Positions 33,375 to 41,510 of a stretch of 47,255 bases of DNA are shown here, one piece after another (within the stretch, counting starts at the first letter, position 1; each line of letters begins with the position of its first letter). The notes under the pieces are model-generated. The model worked only from the letters and a program-made list of their open reading frames with translations. It did no database searches and was not told the DNA's origin. This DNA is from an uncultured Cytophagales bacterium (lineage in GTDB: Bacteria > Bacteroidota > Bacteroidia > Cytophagales > Bernardetiaceae), in NCBI GenBank assembly GCA_937136415.1, contig CAKZOK010000108.1:1-47255 (forward strand), in the 5' to 3' direction. The position numbers were made by a program, and so were the translations under genes.

Positions 33375-33787
33375 TAACAGAATTCTTCATAAACGGCTGC
33401 CAAATGAGTTGCAATCGCATCTGCCGAACGCCCTTCAATATGATGACGCTCTACAAAATGGATTACTTCACCATCTTTAAAAAGTGCAATCGAAGGAGAA
33501 GAAGGAGGGTAAGGAAGAGCAAGTTCACGCACTTTATCAACAGCTTCTTTATCAACACCTGCAAAAACAGTTGCTAATTGTGTTGGTTTTTTGCTTGCTT
33601 TTTCTAAAGACATACGAACTCCTGGACGAGCTGCACCTGCTGCACACCCACAAACCGAATTGATAACCATAAGTGTAGTGCCACTTTCCGAAAGTGCCGT
33701 TTCTACCTCCTTTGAAGTTGTTAAATCTTTAAAACCTATATTTACAAGTTCGCCTTTCATGGGCGTAGTCAAATGTTCTGGATACAT
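33374..33787 (-). CDS. Bacilliredoxin, BrxA/BrxB family
   Basis: A small thioredoxin-fold protein of the YphP/YqiW family that removes bacillithiol from oxidised proteins in Firmicutes and Bacteroidota. The redox motif is C-G-C (Cys46, Cys48) in VINSVCGCAAGAARPG. The start is MYPEHLTTPMKGELV, with ALPYPPSSPSIALFKDGEVIHFVERHHIEG before the C-terminal helix; Length of 137 aa is standard. It is the last gene of a minus-strand series sufE-sufT-brx, an arrangement consistent with Fe-S protein maintenance. Its stop codon is embedded in a repeat array. Confidence 0.93.
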   Translation of the reverse strand: MYPEHLTTPMKGELVNIGFKDLTTSKEVETALSESGTTLMVINSVCGCAAGAARPGVRMSLEKASKKPTQLATVFAGVDKEAVDKVRELALPYPPSSPSIALFKDGEVIHFVERHHIEGRSADAIATHLAAVYEEFC

Positions 33788-33847
33788 AATTTATATTAAT
33801 TGAGAGTTTTAAAATTGAGAATTATACCAAACCCCTAGGATTTGAAT

Positions 33848-34192
33848 TTACATAAAACCAAGCTGCAAACGAGCAGCCTCTGACATCATTTCGGCTTCGT
33901 AAGGAGGTTCGAAGGTAAGCTCTACATTTACTTCTTTTACTCCCACAACAGCCTCAACTTTTTCTTTTACTTCTGCTGGAATTTGTTCTGCCGAAGGGCA
34001 ATTTGGCGAAGTTAGTGTCATCAAAATATGAACACTTGCATTATTTGGAACGAGTTCGACTGTATTTATTTCATAAATCAAACCTAATTCATAAATATCA
34101 ACAGGAATTTCTGGGTCATAGATACTTTGAATAGCATTTATGACTCTATCTCTTGTCGATACTGTCGAAGTTGTAATTTCTTTATCTTTCAT
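33848..34192 (-). CDS. sufT: SufT / MIP18-family Fe-S assembly protein
   Basis: A 114-residue DUF59 (MIP18/PaaD-like) domain: VINAIQSIYDPEIPVDIYELGLIYEI at residues 17-42, with the hallmark DPE(I/L)P, then LMTLTSPNCPSAEQIPAEV with the conserved Cys and ELTFEPPYEAEMMSEAARLQLGFM. In bacteria this family helps mature Fe-S proteins and is often in suf operons. It is between sufE and bacilliredoxin here. The gene symbol follows the context; the PaaD alternative is unlikely without phenylacetate genes. Confidence 0.88.
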   Translation of the reverse strand: MKDKEITTSTVSTRDRVINAIQSIYDPEIPVDIYELGLIYEINTVELVPNNASVHILMTLTSPNCPSAEQIPAEVKEKVEAVVGVKEVNVELTFEPPYEAEMMSEAARLQLGFM

Positions 34193-34341
34193 TTTTTTAT
34201 TAAATCTAATACAAAATTATTCCTTAATATCAATTACTAATCACGAACATAAACTACTGAATATCAATAAATTAAAATCATAAAATAGCAATTTATTTAA
34301 TTCTTATTCCTTATAAATGGATTGCATTCGTAATTTTTATT

Positions 34342-34782
34342 CTAAACAGCTTGATAAGCCAACGCATAAATTTTCATTTGTTTGACCATTGAAGCCAACC
34401 CATTGGCACGATTCATAGACAAAAGTTGCCCTAAACCTATTTTGTCAATAAAATAAAGTTCTGAAGACAAAATTTCTTTTGAAGGTTGCTCCGATAATAC
34501 ACGCATCAAAAGACTTACCAAACCTTTAACGAGCGTAGAATCACTATCAGCAAAGTATTTTAGATGCACTTCATTTCCTTTATCTGACAAATTTTCTTGT
34601 TTTTGGGCTGTCAGCCAAACTTTAGACTGACACCCTTTTATCAAATTTTCTTCTTTATAATCTTCTTGTGGCAAACTTTCTAGTTTTTTTCCTAATTCTA
34701 TGATATAACCGTATTGGTCGTTTTTATTGTCAAAAAGGGCAAAATCTTCTATAATTTCGTCTTGAATTTGATTAATAGTCAT
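34342..34782 (-). CDS. sufE: SufE sulfur-acceptor protein
   Basis: SufE takes persulfide sulfur from the cysteine desulfurase SufS and passes it on to SufBCD. The active Cys51 lies in the conserved loop IKGCQSKVWL. Other family parts are EEIIEDFALFDNKNDQYGYIIELGKKL at the N-terminus and LLSMNRANGLASMVKQMK near the end. Length of 146 aa is standard. It begins the sufE-sufT-brx set, with a promoter box 32 nt upstream of its presumed transcription. SufS, SufB, SufC and SufD are not in the window. Confidence 0.94.
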   Translation of the reverse strand: MTINQIQDEIIEDFALFDNKNDQYGYIIELGKKLESLPQEDYKEENLIKGCQSKVWLTAQKQENLSDKGNEVHLKYFADSDSTLVKGLVSLLMRVLSEQPSKEILSSELYFIDKIGLGQLLSMNRANGLASMVKQMKIYALAYQAV

Positions 34783-35090
34783 AATCTTTTAATTTATATT
34801 TGATAATTTACTTGTACCTACAAAGATAATAGAATAAATTTAGAACTTAGATTTGAAAACTTAGAAGCAACAAGATATATTCTATTATTTAATTGATTGG
34901 TGTCGCTTTACCAAAACACTAAATAATAGCATTAAATACTGATTTTAAATTGGTCAGTCCTTTGGTACAGACCAATTTAAAATATAAGTTTACAACCAAA
35001 TTCATAAAGAATCTCTAAATTTATCTTGAAAAAATTATTTTAGGACAAAAAAACCACTTATTTAATTTCTATTTAAAAAACAACAAAAAT
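34783..35090. other. 308-bp divergent intergenic region with two inverted repeats
   Basis: CTATTATTTA (34882-34891) pairs with TAAATAATAG (34920-34929) around a core TTGGTGTCGCTTTACCAAAACAC-like sequence related to that in the MITE at 28122. Next to it ATTTTAAATTGGTC (34942-34955) pairs with GACCAATTTAAAAT (34970-34983). No coding frame. The sufE promoter is at its left end. Confidence 0.7.
34821..34828 (-). promoter_or_regulatory. -7 box of the sufE operon
   Basis: The minus strand reads TATCTTTG, a full TAnnTTTG match. A start near 34814 gives a 32-nt leader to the sufE ATG. Confidence 0.55.
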
Positions 35091-35603
35091 ATGATAGCCA
35101 AACTAGCCGAAGGGACTTTAAAAACAAAATTTGGAGAATTTAGAGAAATACTATACTATGATGGACAAAAAGAATCCATTGCTTTTATGATGGGAGAAAT
35201 TGAAAACGAAGAAAATGTTCTTTGTAGGGTACATTCTTCTTGTATTTTTGGGCATTATTTTAATAGCATTGAATGTGATTGTCAGCAACAAATGGATATT
35301 TCTCAAGAGCTTATTCAAAAAGCAGGAAAAGGAATCATTATTTTATTAGAACAAGAAGGAAAAGGAAACGGGCATTTTGCGCTTCTAAACAGTGTCAAGC
35401 ACAAACGAGAAGGAATCAAACAAGCAGATGCTTACAAAGCCGTGGGGTTTAAAGACGATGCTAGAGATTTTTCTAGTGCAGCCAAAATACTAAAAGACCT
35501 AAAGATAAAATCTATCAAAATGCTGACAGGAAACCCAAAAAAAGTAGAAACCCTTACACAATTTGGAATTGAAGTAACTGGAATACAAGACACTGTTTTA
35601 TAA
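35091..35603 (+). CDS. GTP cyclohydrolase II-like protein, divergent active site
   Basis: The whole 170-residue protein matches the GTP cyclohydrolase II (RibA) fold. Zinc ligands are kept as Cys51, Cys62 and Cys64 (RVHSSC and ECDC). Compared with E. coli RibA from memory, Asp126 and Arg128 have counterparts Asp123 and Arg125 in KDDARDF. However Tyr105 is replaced by Val102, Arg94 of QEGRNIG becomes Lys91 (QEGKGNGH), and the following helix IRAYALQDQGYDTVEAN is wholly different (SVKHKREGIKQADAY). LLTNNP becomes MLTGNP. There is no DHBP synthase domain and no other rib gene nearby. It may be a GTP cyclohydrolase with changed product or a different enzyme. It converges with plsC with four bases between the stops. 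Confidence 0.8.
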   Translation: MIAKLAEGTLKTKFGEFREILYYDGQKESIAFMMGEIENEENVLCRVHSSCIFGHYFNSIECDCQQQMDISQELIQKAGKGIIILLEQEGKGNGHFALLNSVKHKREGIKQADAYKAVGFKDDARDFSSAAKILKDLKIKSIKMLTGNPKKVETLTQFGIEVTGIQDTVL

Positions 35604-35607
35604 AAAG

Positions 35608-36381
35608 CTATTTTCTACTTTCTTCTAATGCTTCTTTAATTCTTTTTTCAGTTTCGGCAATCAATGAAGTTGAGCTATTTCCTTTTTCTAACCAATCTTT
35701 CATATCAATGGGTTCTAATACTTTTAAGAAAAAATTAATTCCAAACGGAATAGGTTTGAAATGATAACGCTGTATTTTCCAAAAATTATCTATCACAACA
35801 GGAACGATAATAGGAGGGTTTTCTTTCATTGATTTGAACATCATGAGCATTCCTGCTGGCTTAAAATCTAGCATTTTGCCATCTTTAGAACGTGTGCCTT
35901 CTGGAAAAATACAACCTGCATAAGTATTGTTTTCTATATATTTTGAAAATTTTACCATCGCTGTTAACGACTGTTTTCTATCTTTTCTATCAATCAAAAC
36001 CGAACCTCCATGACGAAGATTGTACGAAATGGCAGGTGTTCCGTATTCCAGTTCTTTCTTACTCACAAATTTTGGGTGGTATTTTCTAAATGTCCAAAGA
36101 ATTGCGGGTACATCATAAATACCTTGATGATTCGAAACAATAATAATTGGTCGGTCGGTTGGAAGGTTGGGCTGTTTCATTTTTGGAAGCCTTGCGCCCA
36201 ATACTCGTAAACACTGCATAAGCCAAAAAACCATATAATCTACACTTTTTTTATGCCCTTGATAACCCCAAAACTTCAAAGAAAGAACTTGTAAAATGTG
36301 AAAAATACAAAGTGTAATAAAAAAAATAGCAATAAAAACAGGTGTTGTAACCCAAGAAATAAGTTTATGAAAGAAGCTCAT
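35608..36381 (-). CDS. plsC: 1-acyl-glycerol-3-phosphate acyltransferase (PlsC-like)
   Basis: Adds the second acyl chain to lysophosphatidic acid in phospholipid synthesis. Acyltransferase motifs are present: block I SNHQGIYD (NHx4D, near residue 83), block II SKKELEYGTPAI, block III IFPEGTRSKDGK and block IV PIIVPVVIDNF. A membrane helix is at residues 11-36. Length of 257 aa fits. A near-consensus -7 box CACCTTTG lies at 36428-36435 on the minus strand. No other lipid gene is adjacent. Confidence 0.9.
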   Translation of the reverse strand: MSFFHKLISWVTTPVFIAIFFITLCIFHILQVLSLKFWGYQGHKKSVDYMVFWLMQCLRVLGARLPKMKQPNLPTDRPIIIVSNHQGIYDVPAILWTFRKYHPKFVSKKELEYGTPAISYNLRHGGSVLIDRKDRKQSLTAMVKFSKYIENNTYAGCIFPEGTRSKDGKMLDFKPAGMLMMFKSMKENPPIIVPVVIDNFWKIQRYHFKPIPFGINFFLKVLEPIDMKDWLEKGNSSTSLIAETEKRIKEALEESRK

Positions 36382-36455
36382 TGTGAATAATATTTTTTTA
36401 AATGATTGTGTGTTTGTGTTTTTTGATGCAAAGGTGCTTATTTTTTACTAAAATA

Positions 36456-36492
36456 AAAAAATCCATTCTGAATTAATTTCAAAATGGATTTT
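36456..36492 (-). terminator. Terminator of the imelysin gene
   Basis: AAAATCCATT and AATGGATTTT (ending 36492) pair across a 15-nt loop that itself can fold in part. The minus strand ends in a T6 run. It follows the stop codon at 36519. Confidence 0.7.
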
Positions 36493-36518
36493 CTATCTTT
36501 TATCAATTTTTGATGTCA

Positions 36519-37622
36519 TTAATCTCCATCACCACTATCATAAGTAATCGTAATTCCTAAAAGCGAAATCATCTCACTTTTAAAGAAACGAGTAAGTTTT
36601 TGCATTTCTGTCAAAACATTATTTATCGCTGTCGAATCTGCATTAATTTGGTCTTGCATGCTAAAATTAGGCAACAGATTAATTGTCTTTTTTACTTCTT
36701 CTAATTGTGCTTTGGTTTCCAAAACGATTGCTTCTCCTCCTTCTATACTCAACAGATATTCTTCAAAACCGATTCCATCTTGTCCATTAAGTGATTTTCC
36801 GTACCAAATGCGTTCGATATTTTCAAAATGTGCCTTCAAAAAAGTAATTGATTCTTTACTATAATAGGCTTCTACTAGCTTTGAATCAGCTTCTAACTGT
36901 CCAGCTCTTCTTCCCAATGGCAAACCTAATTTAAAATTTTTGATACTCTCAAAACTTTTATTCCATTCATTAAATAAAATAGAAACACCACTTCCTGCAT
37001 CAGTTCCTGTGTTAGTTATGAATGTTTCTTTATAACCATTTTTCCAAGAGTCATTCACTTTTTTTACTTCTGTTTGGATATTCAAAACGACTGCTAACAA
37101 ATATTCTTGTCTATTTACATTGTAAGAATATTCTAATACTTCGGCTGTTGTTCCTCTCCCAAAAAGCAAATACTCTAGTGCCAAAAAACCTCTTGCATCT
37201 CTATCAAAATTATCTAACGACGAATTTTGATTAGTAATAGCAGTCTGAATTTTGAAGATACTGATAGGAAAAGTTCCTACATTCTCCAAAAGAGAGCCTA
37301 ATGTTCCTTGTGCTGCTCCAAAATTATAAACATTTGCATTTTGAAAAGACAAATAAGCTACCTTCCAAGCATTTTGAGCTGCCTCTAACGTAGAAATTGA
37401 TGGATTTTGAGTAAAATTTTGAGTTGCTTCTACAAGCAAATTTGTATTACTTTCTAGATTTTGATAAGAAGGAATAATCAAATTTGTTGCAATATTTTCT
37501 AATAATTCTTTTCTATCAAATTCTGTTTTTTTGGTATCTGAATCTTTTCCACAAGAAGAAAGTCCAAAAAATGATAAAATAAGAAAAAAAACAAAATAAC
37601 TTTTAGAAAAAATAGTTTGCAT
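36519..37622 (-). CDS. Imelysin-family lipoprotein
   Basis: An envelope protein of the imelysin/M75 group, linked to iron acquisition. A lipobox is visible as GLSSCGKDSD (Cys24). The family's two helical bundles begin NIATNLIIPSYQNLESNTNLLVEA and contain AQNAWKVAYLSFQNANVYNFG, then DARGFLALEYLLFGRG. That last segment corresponds to the GxHxxE signature, but the His is Leu here (G-F-L-A-L-E). The second bundle has FLKAHFENIERIWYGKSLNGQDGIGFEEYL. At 367 aa it is typical in length. Proteolytic activity was claimed for founding members but is not established for the family. It is not next to a TonB receptor or cytochrome peroxidase gene. Confidence 0.87.
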   Translation of the reverse strand: MQTIFSKSYFVFFLILSFFGLSSCGKDSDTKKTEFDRKELLENIATNLIIPSYQNLESNTNLLVEATQNFTQNPSISTLEAAQNAWKVAYLSFQNANVYNFGAAQGTLGSLLENVGTFPISIFKIQTAITNQNSSLDNFDRDARGFLALEYLLFGRGTTAEVLEYSYNVNRQEYLLAVVLNIQTEVKKVNDSWKNGYKETFITNTGTDAGSGVSILFNEWNKSFESIKNFKLGLPLGRRAGQLEADSKLVEAYYSKESITFLKAHFENIERIWYGKSLNGQDGIGFEEYLLSIEGGEAIVLETKAQLEEVKKTINLLPNFSMQDQINADSTAINNVLTEMQKLTRFFKSEMISLLGITITYDSGDGD

Positions 37623-37979
37623 AAATTTAGTTGTATAGTAAAATATCGAATTAAATTTAAAATTTAGAAAATAACATCTTTTTAGAAAAATCTATTTTTG
37701 TTATTTTTGTTTAGACTAATTTTAAATAAGGTTTTATTATTTCGACAAAATTACATTTTGAAGATTTATTTTGCAAATCTATTTTGGATATTTTTTCTAC
37801 CAAATGTGTATTTATTTCCCCAAAACTGAACCTTGAGGCTTCATATAAAAGCAACCGTGATAATATTTATTTATTTTTTGGATAAATAAAAATTTCCAAA
37901 TCATCAAAAATATATTCGATAATTTGGAAATTATTAGTCATTTTATGGTAAGAATAAAATGAAATAAGTCGTTTTTTGA
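37623..37979. other. 357-bp intergenic region
   Basis: Upstream of the imelysin gene and downstream of DUF4197. Beside the terminator at 37891-37932 it is AT-rich. Nothing else stands out, and frames here are short. Confidence 0.5.
37891..37932 (-). terminator. Probable terminator of the DUF4197 gene
   Basis: AATTTCCAAAT (37891-37901) pairs with ATTTGGAAATT (37922-37932) across a 20-nt loop. The minus strand continues into TTTTTATTTATCC. Confidence 0.5.
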
Positions 37980-38723
37980 TTACTGTGCTTGTGGTGCTTG
38001 TGCAAAAACTTTTTTCATAAGCTCAGACGAACGAGCCGAAATATTACTACGAATATTACTTTCCTCTTGTGCCACTAATTTGAAAAGTCCTTCAATCGCT
38101 AATTCTGTTGCATAATTATCCAAATCAGGGTTTACATTCTGTACAAAAGGAATTTTGTTATATTTTCCTACTAAATCGCCATAATAACGAGTAGCATTTA
38201 CTTTTGACAAATTTTTGGAAACAACAGGTTTAAATTTTGTCATTAATTGGCTTGTTGTCGCCTTTATAAGATATTGTGTTGCAGCATCTTTATCGCCTTT
38301 CAAAATTTCATAAGCATCTTTTATAGACATTGAAGTAATGGCAGATTTGAAAATTGGTGCCGCTTCTTTGGCAGCTTCTTCTGCTCCTCTGTTTAGAGTT
38401 TTGACAAATCGGTCGACTTCTGAACCCAACCCAATAGAACGTAATTTGGTTGCTACTTTTTCAGCATCTTTTGGAAATGGAATTTTGATAAGCCCATTAT
38501 TAAAATATCCTCCATCTTTTGAGGCAAGCCCTGTTCCCTTCACAACTCCCTGAACCAAAGCATCTTTGAGAGCTTTTGCAATTTCTTCTTTAGTAAGTGG
38601 CGCACCTGTAATGCTTCCCAAAACTCCAGCAATCTGTTGAGAAGTGCAGCTTGTAGAAAAACCAACTAAACTAATTAGGACAAATAATGATAAAATACGA
38701 ATAGCTCTGTTTGCTTTTTTCAT
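37980..38723 (-). CDS. DUF4197 lipoprotein
   Basis: An exported protein with a lipobox GFSTSCTSQ (Cys26). The mature part matches DUF4197: LTKEEIAKALKDALVQGVVKGTGLASKDGGYFNNGLIKIPFPKDAEKVATKLRSIGLG, RFVKTLNRGAEEAAKEAAPIFKSAITSMSIKDAYEILKG, DAATQYLIKATTSQL and the C-terminal YATELAIEGLFKLVAQEESNIR. The protein is nearly all alpha-helical. Function is unknown. It stands alone with long intergenic regions on either side. Confidence 0.88.
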   Translation of the reverse strand: MKKANRAIRILSLFVLISLVGFSTSCTSQQIAGVLGSITGAPLTKEEIAKALKDALVQGVVKGTGLASKDGGYFNNGLIKIPFPKDAEKVATKLRSIGLGSEVDRFVKTLNRGAEEAAKEAAPIFKSAITSMSIKDAYEILKGDKDAATQYLIKATTSQLMTKFKPVVSKNLSKVNATRYYGDLVGKYNKIPFVQNVNPDLDNYATELAIEGLFKLVAQEESNIRSNISARSSELMKKVFAQAPQAQ

Positions 38724-39060
38724 AAAAATAAAAAGTTTTAATACGATAAAATTAATGATATAATTAAATTTGGCATTTTTTGAGCCAAAAATCTAAAAGT
38801 AAGAATTAAAAAGTAAGACAACAGCAAAATTTATCAACAATTTCTTTTTTCTTTTAAAAATCTAATTTATTCTATTTTATTTGCTATATATTTTGTTTTT
38901 TTAGGCTGTTTTATCAAACAGAAATAAGCTATTTCTTGCAAGTTCTTTAAGTCTTTATTACCTTAGCAAATCATTTATGATTTACTTGTACTAAATTGTG
39001 TGTTTTTTATAAAACACAATATATAAACAATACTCATTATTTTTTTTCTATTATTTTCCT
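38724..39060. other. 337-bp divergent intergenic region
   Basis: Lies between the starts of DUF4197 and fabH and must hold both promoters, but no full TAnnTTTG box at a fitting distance was found. The sequence is AT-rich without clear repeats; ATTTGGCATTTTTTGAGCCAAA is a small imperfect palindrome near 38766. Confidence 0.4.
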
Positions 39061-40065
39061 ATGAATTCTACCTCTTCTACAAATAAAACACAAGCAGCTA
39101 TTACAGGTGTTTTTGGATATGTTCCAGATTATATCCTTACCAATCAAGAACTCGAAACGATGGTCGATACAAATGATGAATGGATAAAATCACGTACTGG
39201 AATAGAAGAAAGACGCATTTTGAAAGGAGAAGGAATGGGAACTTCTTATATGGCAACAGAAGCTGTAAAAGGTCTTTTAGAAAAAACAAATACAAAAGCT
39301 GAAGAAATTGATTTTTTGATTTGTGCTACTACCACACCAGATATGCAATTTCCAGCCACTGGAAATATTGTAGCTCACAAAGCTGGTCTAAATTGTTTGA
39401 GTTATGATTTGATGGCAGCTTGCTCAGGTTTTTTGTATGGGCTTGTAACGGCAAGTCAGTTTATAGAAACTGGAAAATACAAAAAAATTATTGTTGTTGG
39501 AGCTGATAAAATGTCTTCTATTATTGATTATACAGACCGTCAGACTTGTATTCTTTTTGGTGATGGCGCAGGAGCTGTACTTTTGGAAGCAGACACAGAC
39601 GGAAACGGAATTGTAGATTCTATTTTGAGAAGTGATGGCGCAGGAGCAACCGAACTTTATATGAAATCGGGTGGAAGTGCTTATCCATCAAGCAAAGAAA
39701 CCGTCGAAAACAAAGAGCATTATGTAATTCAGCATGGAGCAGTTGTCTTTAAGCATGCTGTAAGAAATATGGCAGATACATCGGCAGAATTAGCACAAAA
39801 AAATGGTCTTGATGGAGATAGTATTGATTTTCTTGTGCCTCATCAAGCAAATTTGAGAATCATAGATGCAACAGCAAAACGTTTGGGCTTAGACTCTGAA
39901 AAAGTATTAGTAAATATTGAAAAATATGGAAATACAACAGCAGGAACAATTCCACTTTGTTTAAGAGATTTTGAAAGCAAATTCAAAAAAGGTGATAATC
40001 TTATTTTGGCTGCCTTTGGTGGTGGTTTTACATGGGGAGCTGTTTATATCAAATGGGCTTATTAA
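39061..40065 (+). CDS. fabH: Beta-ketoacyl-ACP synthase III
   Basis: Starts fatty acid synthesis by condensing an acyl-CoA with malonyl-ACP. The catalytic triad is complete: Cys121 in [10 protein letters not shown], His in VPHQANLRI (near residue 260) and Asn in [11 protein letters not shown] (near 290). The N-terminus has [15 protein letters not shown] and the end [13 protein letters not shown]. Length of 334 aa is standard. It is not clustered with plsX, rpmF or acpP as in many bacteria; the downstream gene is a peptidase. The first 12 residues before [10 protein letters not shown] are poorly conserved, but the ATG at 39061 is in a good position. Confidence 0.95.
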   Translation: MNSTSSTNKTQAAITGVFGYVPDYILTNQELETMVDTNDEWIKSRTGIEERRILKGEGMGTSYMATEAVKGLLEKTNTKAEEIDFLICATTTPDMQFPATGNIVAHKAGLNCLSYDLMAACSGFLYGLVTASQFIETGKYKKIIVVGADKMSSIIDYTDRQTCILFGDGAGAVLLEADTDGNGIVDSILRSDGAGATELYMKSGGSAYPSSKETVENKEHYVIQHGAVVFKHAVRNMADTSAELAQKNGLDGDSIDFLVPHQANLRIIDATAKRLGLDSEKVLVNIEKYGNTTAGTIPLCLRDFESKFKKGDNLILAAFGGGFTWGAVYIKWAY

Positions 40066-40135
40066 TAAAGTCCGAAATATAAAGTATGAAGTAATCTTTA
40101 ATTTCACTTCTATCTAGCATTTCTCTTTTTATTTC

Positions 40136-40198
40136 TACTTCTGATTTTCTATCTTATTATTTTTTTATTTTACTTCTGATTTTCTATCTTATTATTTT
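40136..40198 (+). repeat. 28-bp direct repeat before the second M42 gene
   Basis: TACTTCTGATTTTCTATCTT and the next eight bases ATTATTTT occur at 40136-40163 and again at 40171-40198, a perfect 35-bp period. The second copy overlaps the TTG proposed as an early start, which supports the ATG at 40242 instead. Confidence 0.85.
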
Positions 40199-40241
40199 GA
40201 CAAAAAATCCACACCTTCTGAACACTATTTCTTCGATACCT

Positions 40242-41255
40242 ATGAAAGAATCAAACATAAATTTTGACCTCCTAAAAACTATGTGCAACGTTTTTGCTCC
40301 TACAGGAAATGAAGCACCTATGAAAGAATTTATTTTGAATTATGTAAAAGAAAATCAACAAAACTGGAAAGTACAGCCTCAAATTATAGAAGGAGAAGAT
40401 TTTCAAGATTGTATGATATTAGTCTTTGGAGAACCTAGAACGGCTGCTTTTGCTCACCTAGATTCTATTGGTTTTATGGCTCGTTATGATAATCATTTGG
40501 TTAGAGTTGGCTCTCCCAAATACGAAAATGGATATAAATTGGTAGGAAAAGATTCAAAAGGAGAAATTGAAGGAACTATAAAAGTAAAGTATGCAAATGA
40601 AGGAAAAAAGAAGAAAAACAAAAAAGGAAAAAAGAAAAAAAGAGGTTCTAGACAGCATCGCAAACCACTAGGCGAAGTAAAACTACAATTAGACTTTGAT
40701 AGAACTGTCGATGTAGGAACTGAATTTGTATTCAAACAAGATTTTAGAGAAACAGAGGAATATGTTCAATCTTGTTATATGGACGACCGTTTGGGCTGCT
40801 GGAATTTATTAAAAACAGCCGAAACACTAGAAAATGGAATCCTTGCCTTTTCATGTTATGAAGAAATAGGAGGAGGAACAATGCCATTTTTATTGAAATG
40901 GATGTGGGAAAATTATAGAATCAAACAATGTCTTATTTCTGATATTACATGGATAACCGAAGGCGTAAAACACGGAGAAGGTGTCGCAATTTCAATGCGT
41001 GACAGAAATATTCCACGAAGAAGTTTCTTGAATAAAATCATAGATTTGGTAAAAGAATCAGGTATAGATTATCAATTAGAAGTAGAAAATGATGGAGGAA
41101 GTGATGCAAAAGAAATTCAATCTTCTGCTTATCCAATGGATTGGTGTTTTGTTGGAGCTGCCGAAGCTGGTGTACATTCGCCAGATGAAAAAGTACATAA
41201 AGATGACATAAAAGCAATGACAGATGTATATGCTTATTTGATGGAAAAACTTTAA
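40242..41255 (+). CDS. M42/M20-like aminopeptidase with lysine-rich insert
   Basis: A second putative dinuclear metallopeptidase. Likely metal ligands are AFAHLDSIGFM (His, Asp), CYMDDRLGCWN (bridging Asp), FSCYEEIGGG (catalytic and ligand Glu), ISDITW (Asp) and AGVHSPDEKVHK (His). Between the ligand groups, near residues 118-141, a run of Lys (KKKKNKKGKKKKRGSRQHRK) interrupts the fold in the region of the dodecamer-forming PDZ-like domain of M42 enzymes. That basic insert could bind nucleic acids or membranes. The start at 40242 (MKESNINFDLL) is chosen because the TTG at 40197 lies within a direct repeat. Product is 337 aa. Confidence 0.82.
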   Translation: MKESNINFDLLKTMCNVFAPTGNEAPMKEFILNYVKENQQNWKVQPQIIEGEDFQDCMILVFGEPRTAAFAHLDSIGFMARYDNHLVRVGSPKYENGYKLVGKDSKGEIEGTIKVKYANEGKKKKNKKGKKKKRGSRQHRKPLGEVKLQLDFDRTVDVGTEFVFKQDFRETEEYVQSCYMDDRLGCWNLLKTAETLENGILAFSCYEEIGGGTMPFLLKWMWENYRIKQCLISDITWITEGVKHGEGVAISMRDRNIPRRSFLNKIIDLVKESGIDYQLEVENDGGSDAKEIQSSAYPMDWCFVGAAEAGVHSPDEKVHKDDIKAMTDVYAYLMEKL

Positions 41256-41468
41256 ATAGTTACCAATTAAATTCAAATTTCTATATTTTTATAATTGTAA
41301 ATTACTTACTTTTTTCTTGCAACTTTCTTACCTTCTGAAACGTTGTCTTTGTCTAGTCATTCTACCTAAAATCTTTTATAATTTAAAATAATTCGTAATC
41401 GCTCCTTAGGAATAGAAATTAAATAGAGTACTACAACACCAAATAAAACATTGACAATCAACGCATTA

Positions 41469-41500
41469 CATTCGTAATTCGTGTTTTTTAATTCCTAATC
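41469..41500. repeat. ATTCGTAATTCGTG intergenic repeat
   Basis: ATTCGTAATTCGTGTTTTTTAATTCCTAATC-like sequence lies directly upstream of the AAA ATPase ATG. It is another copy of the ATTCGTAATT family. Confidence 0.5.
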
Positions 41501-41510
41501 CTTCCTTTAT

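Noticed and set aside
41424..41432. TAGAGTACT, the first nine bases of the MITE end, appears upstream of the AAA ATPase gene
   Set aside because: Only nine bases match, with no partner inverted repeat and no target duplication nearby; expected by chance often enough in such sequence.
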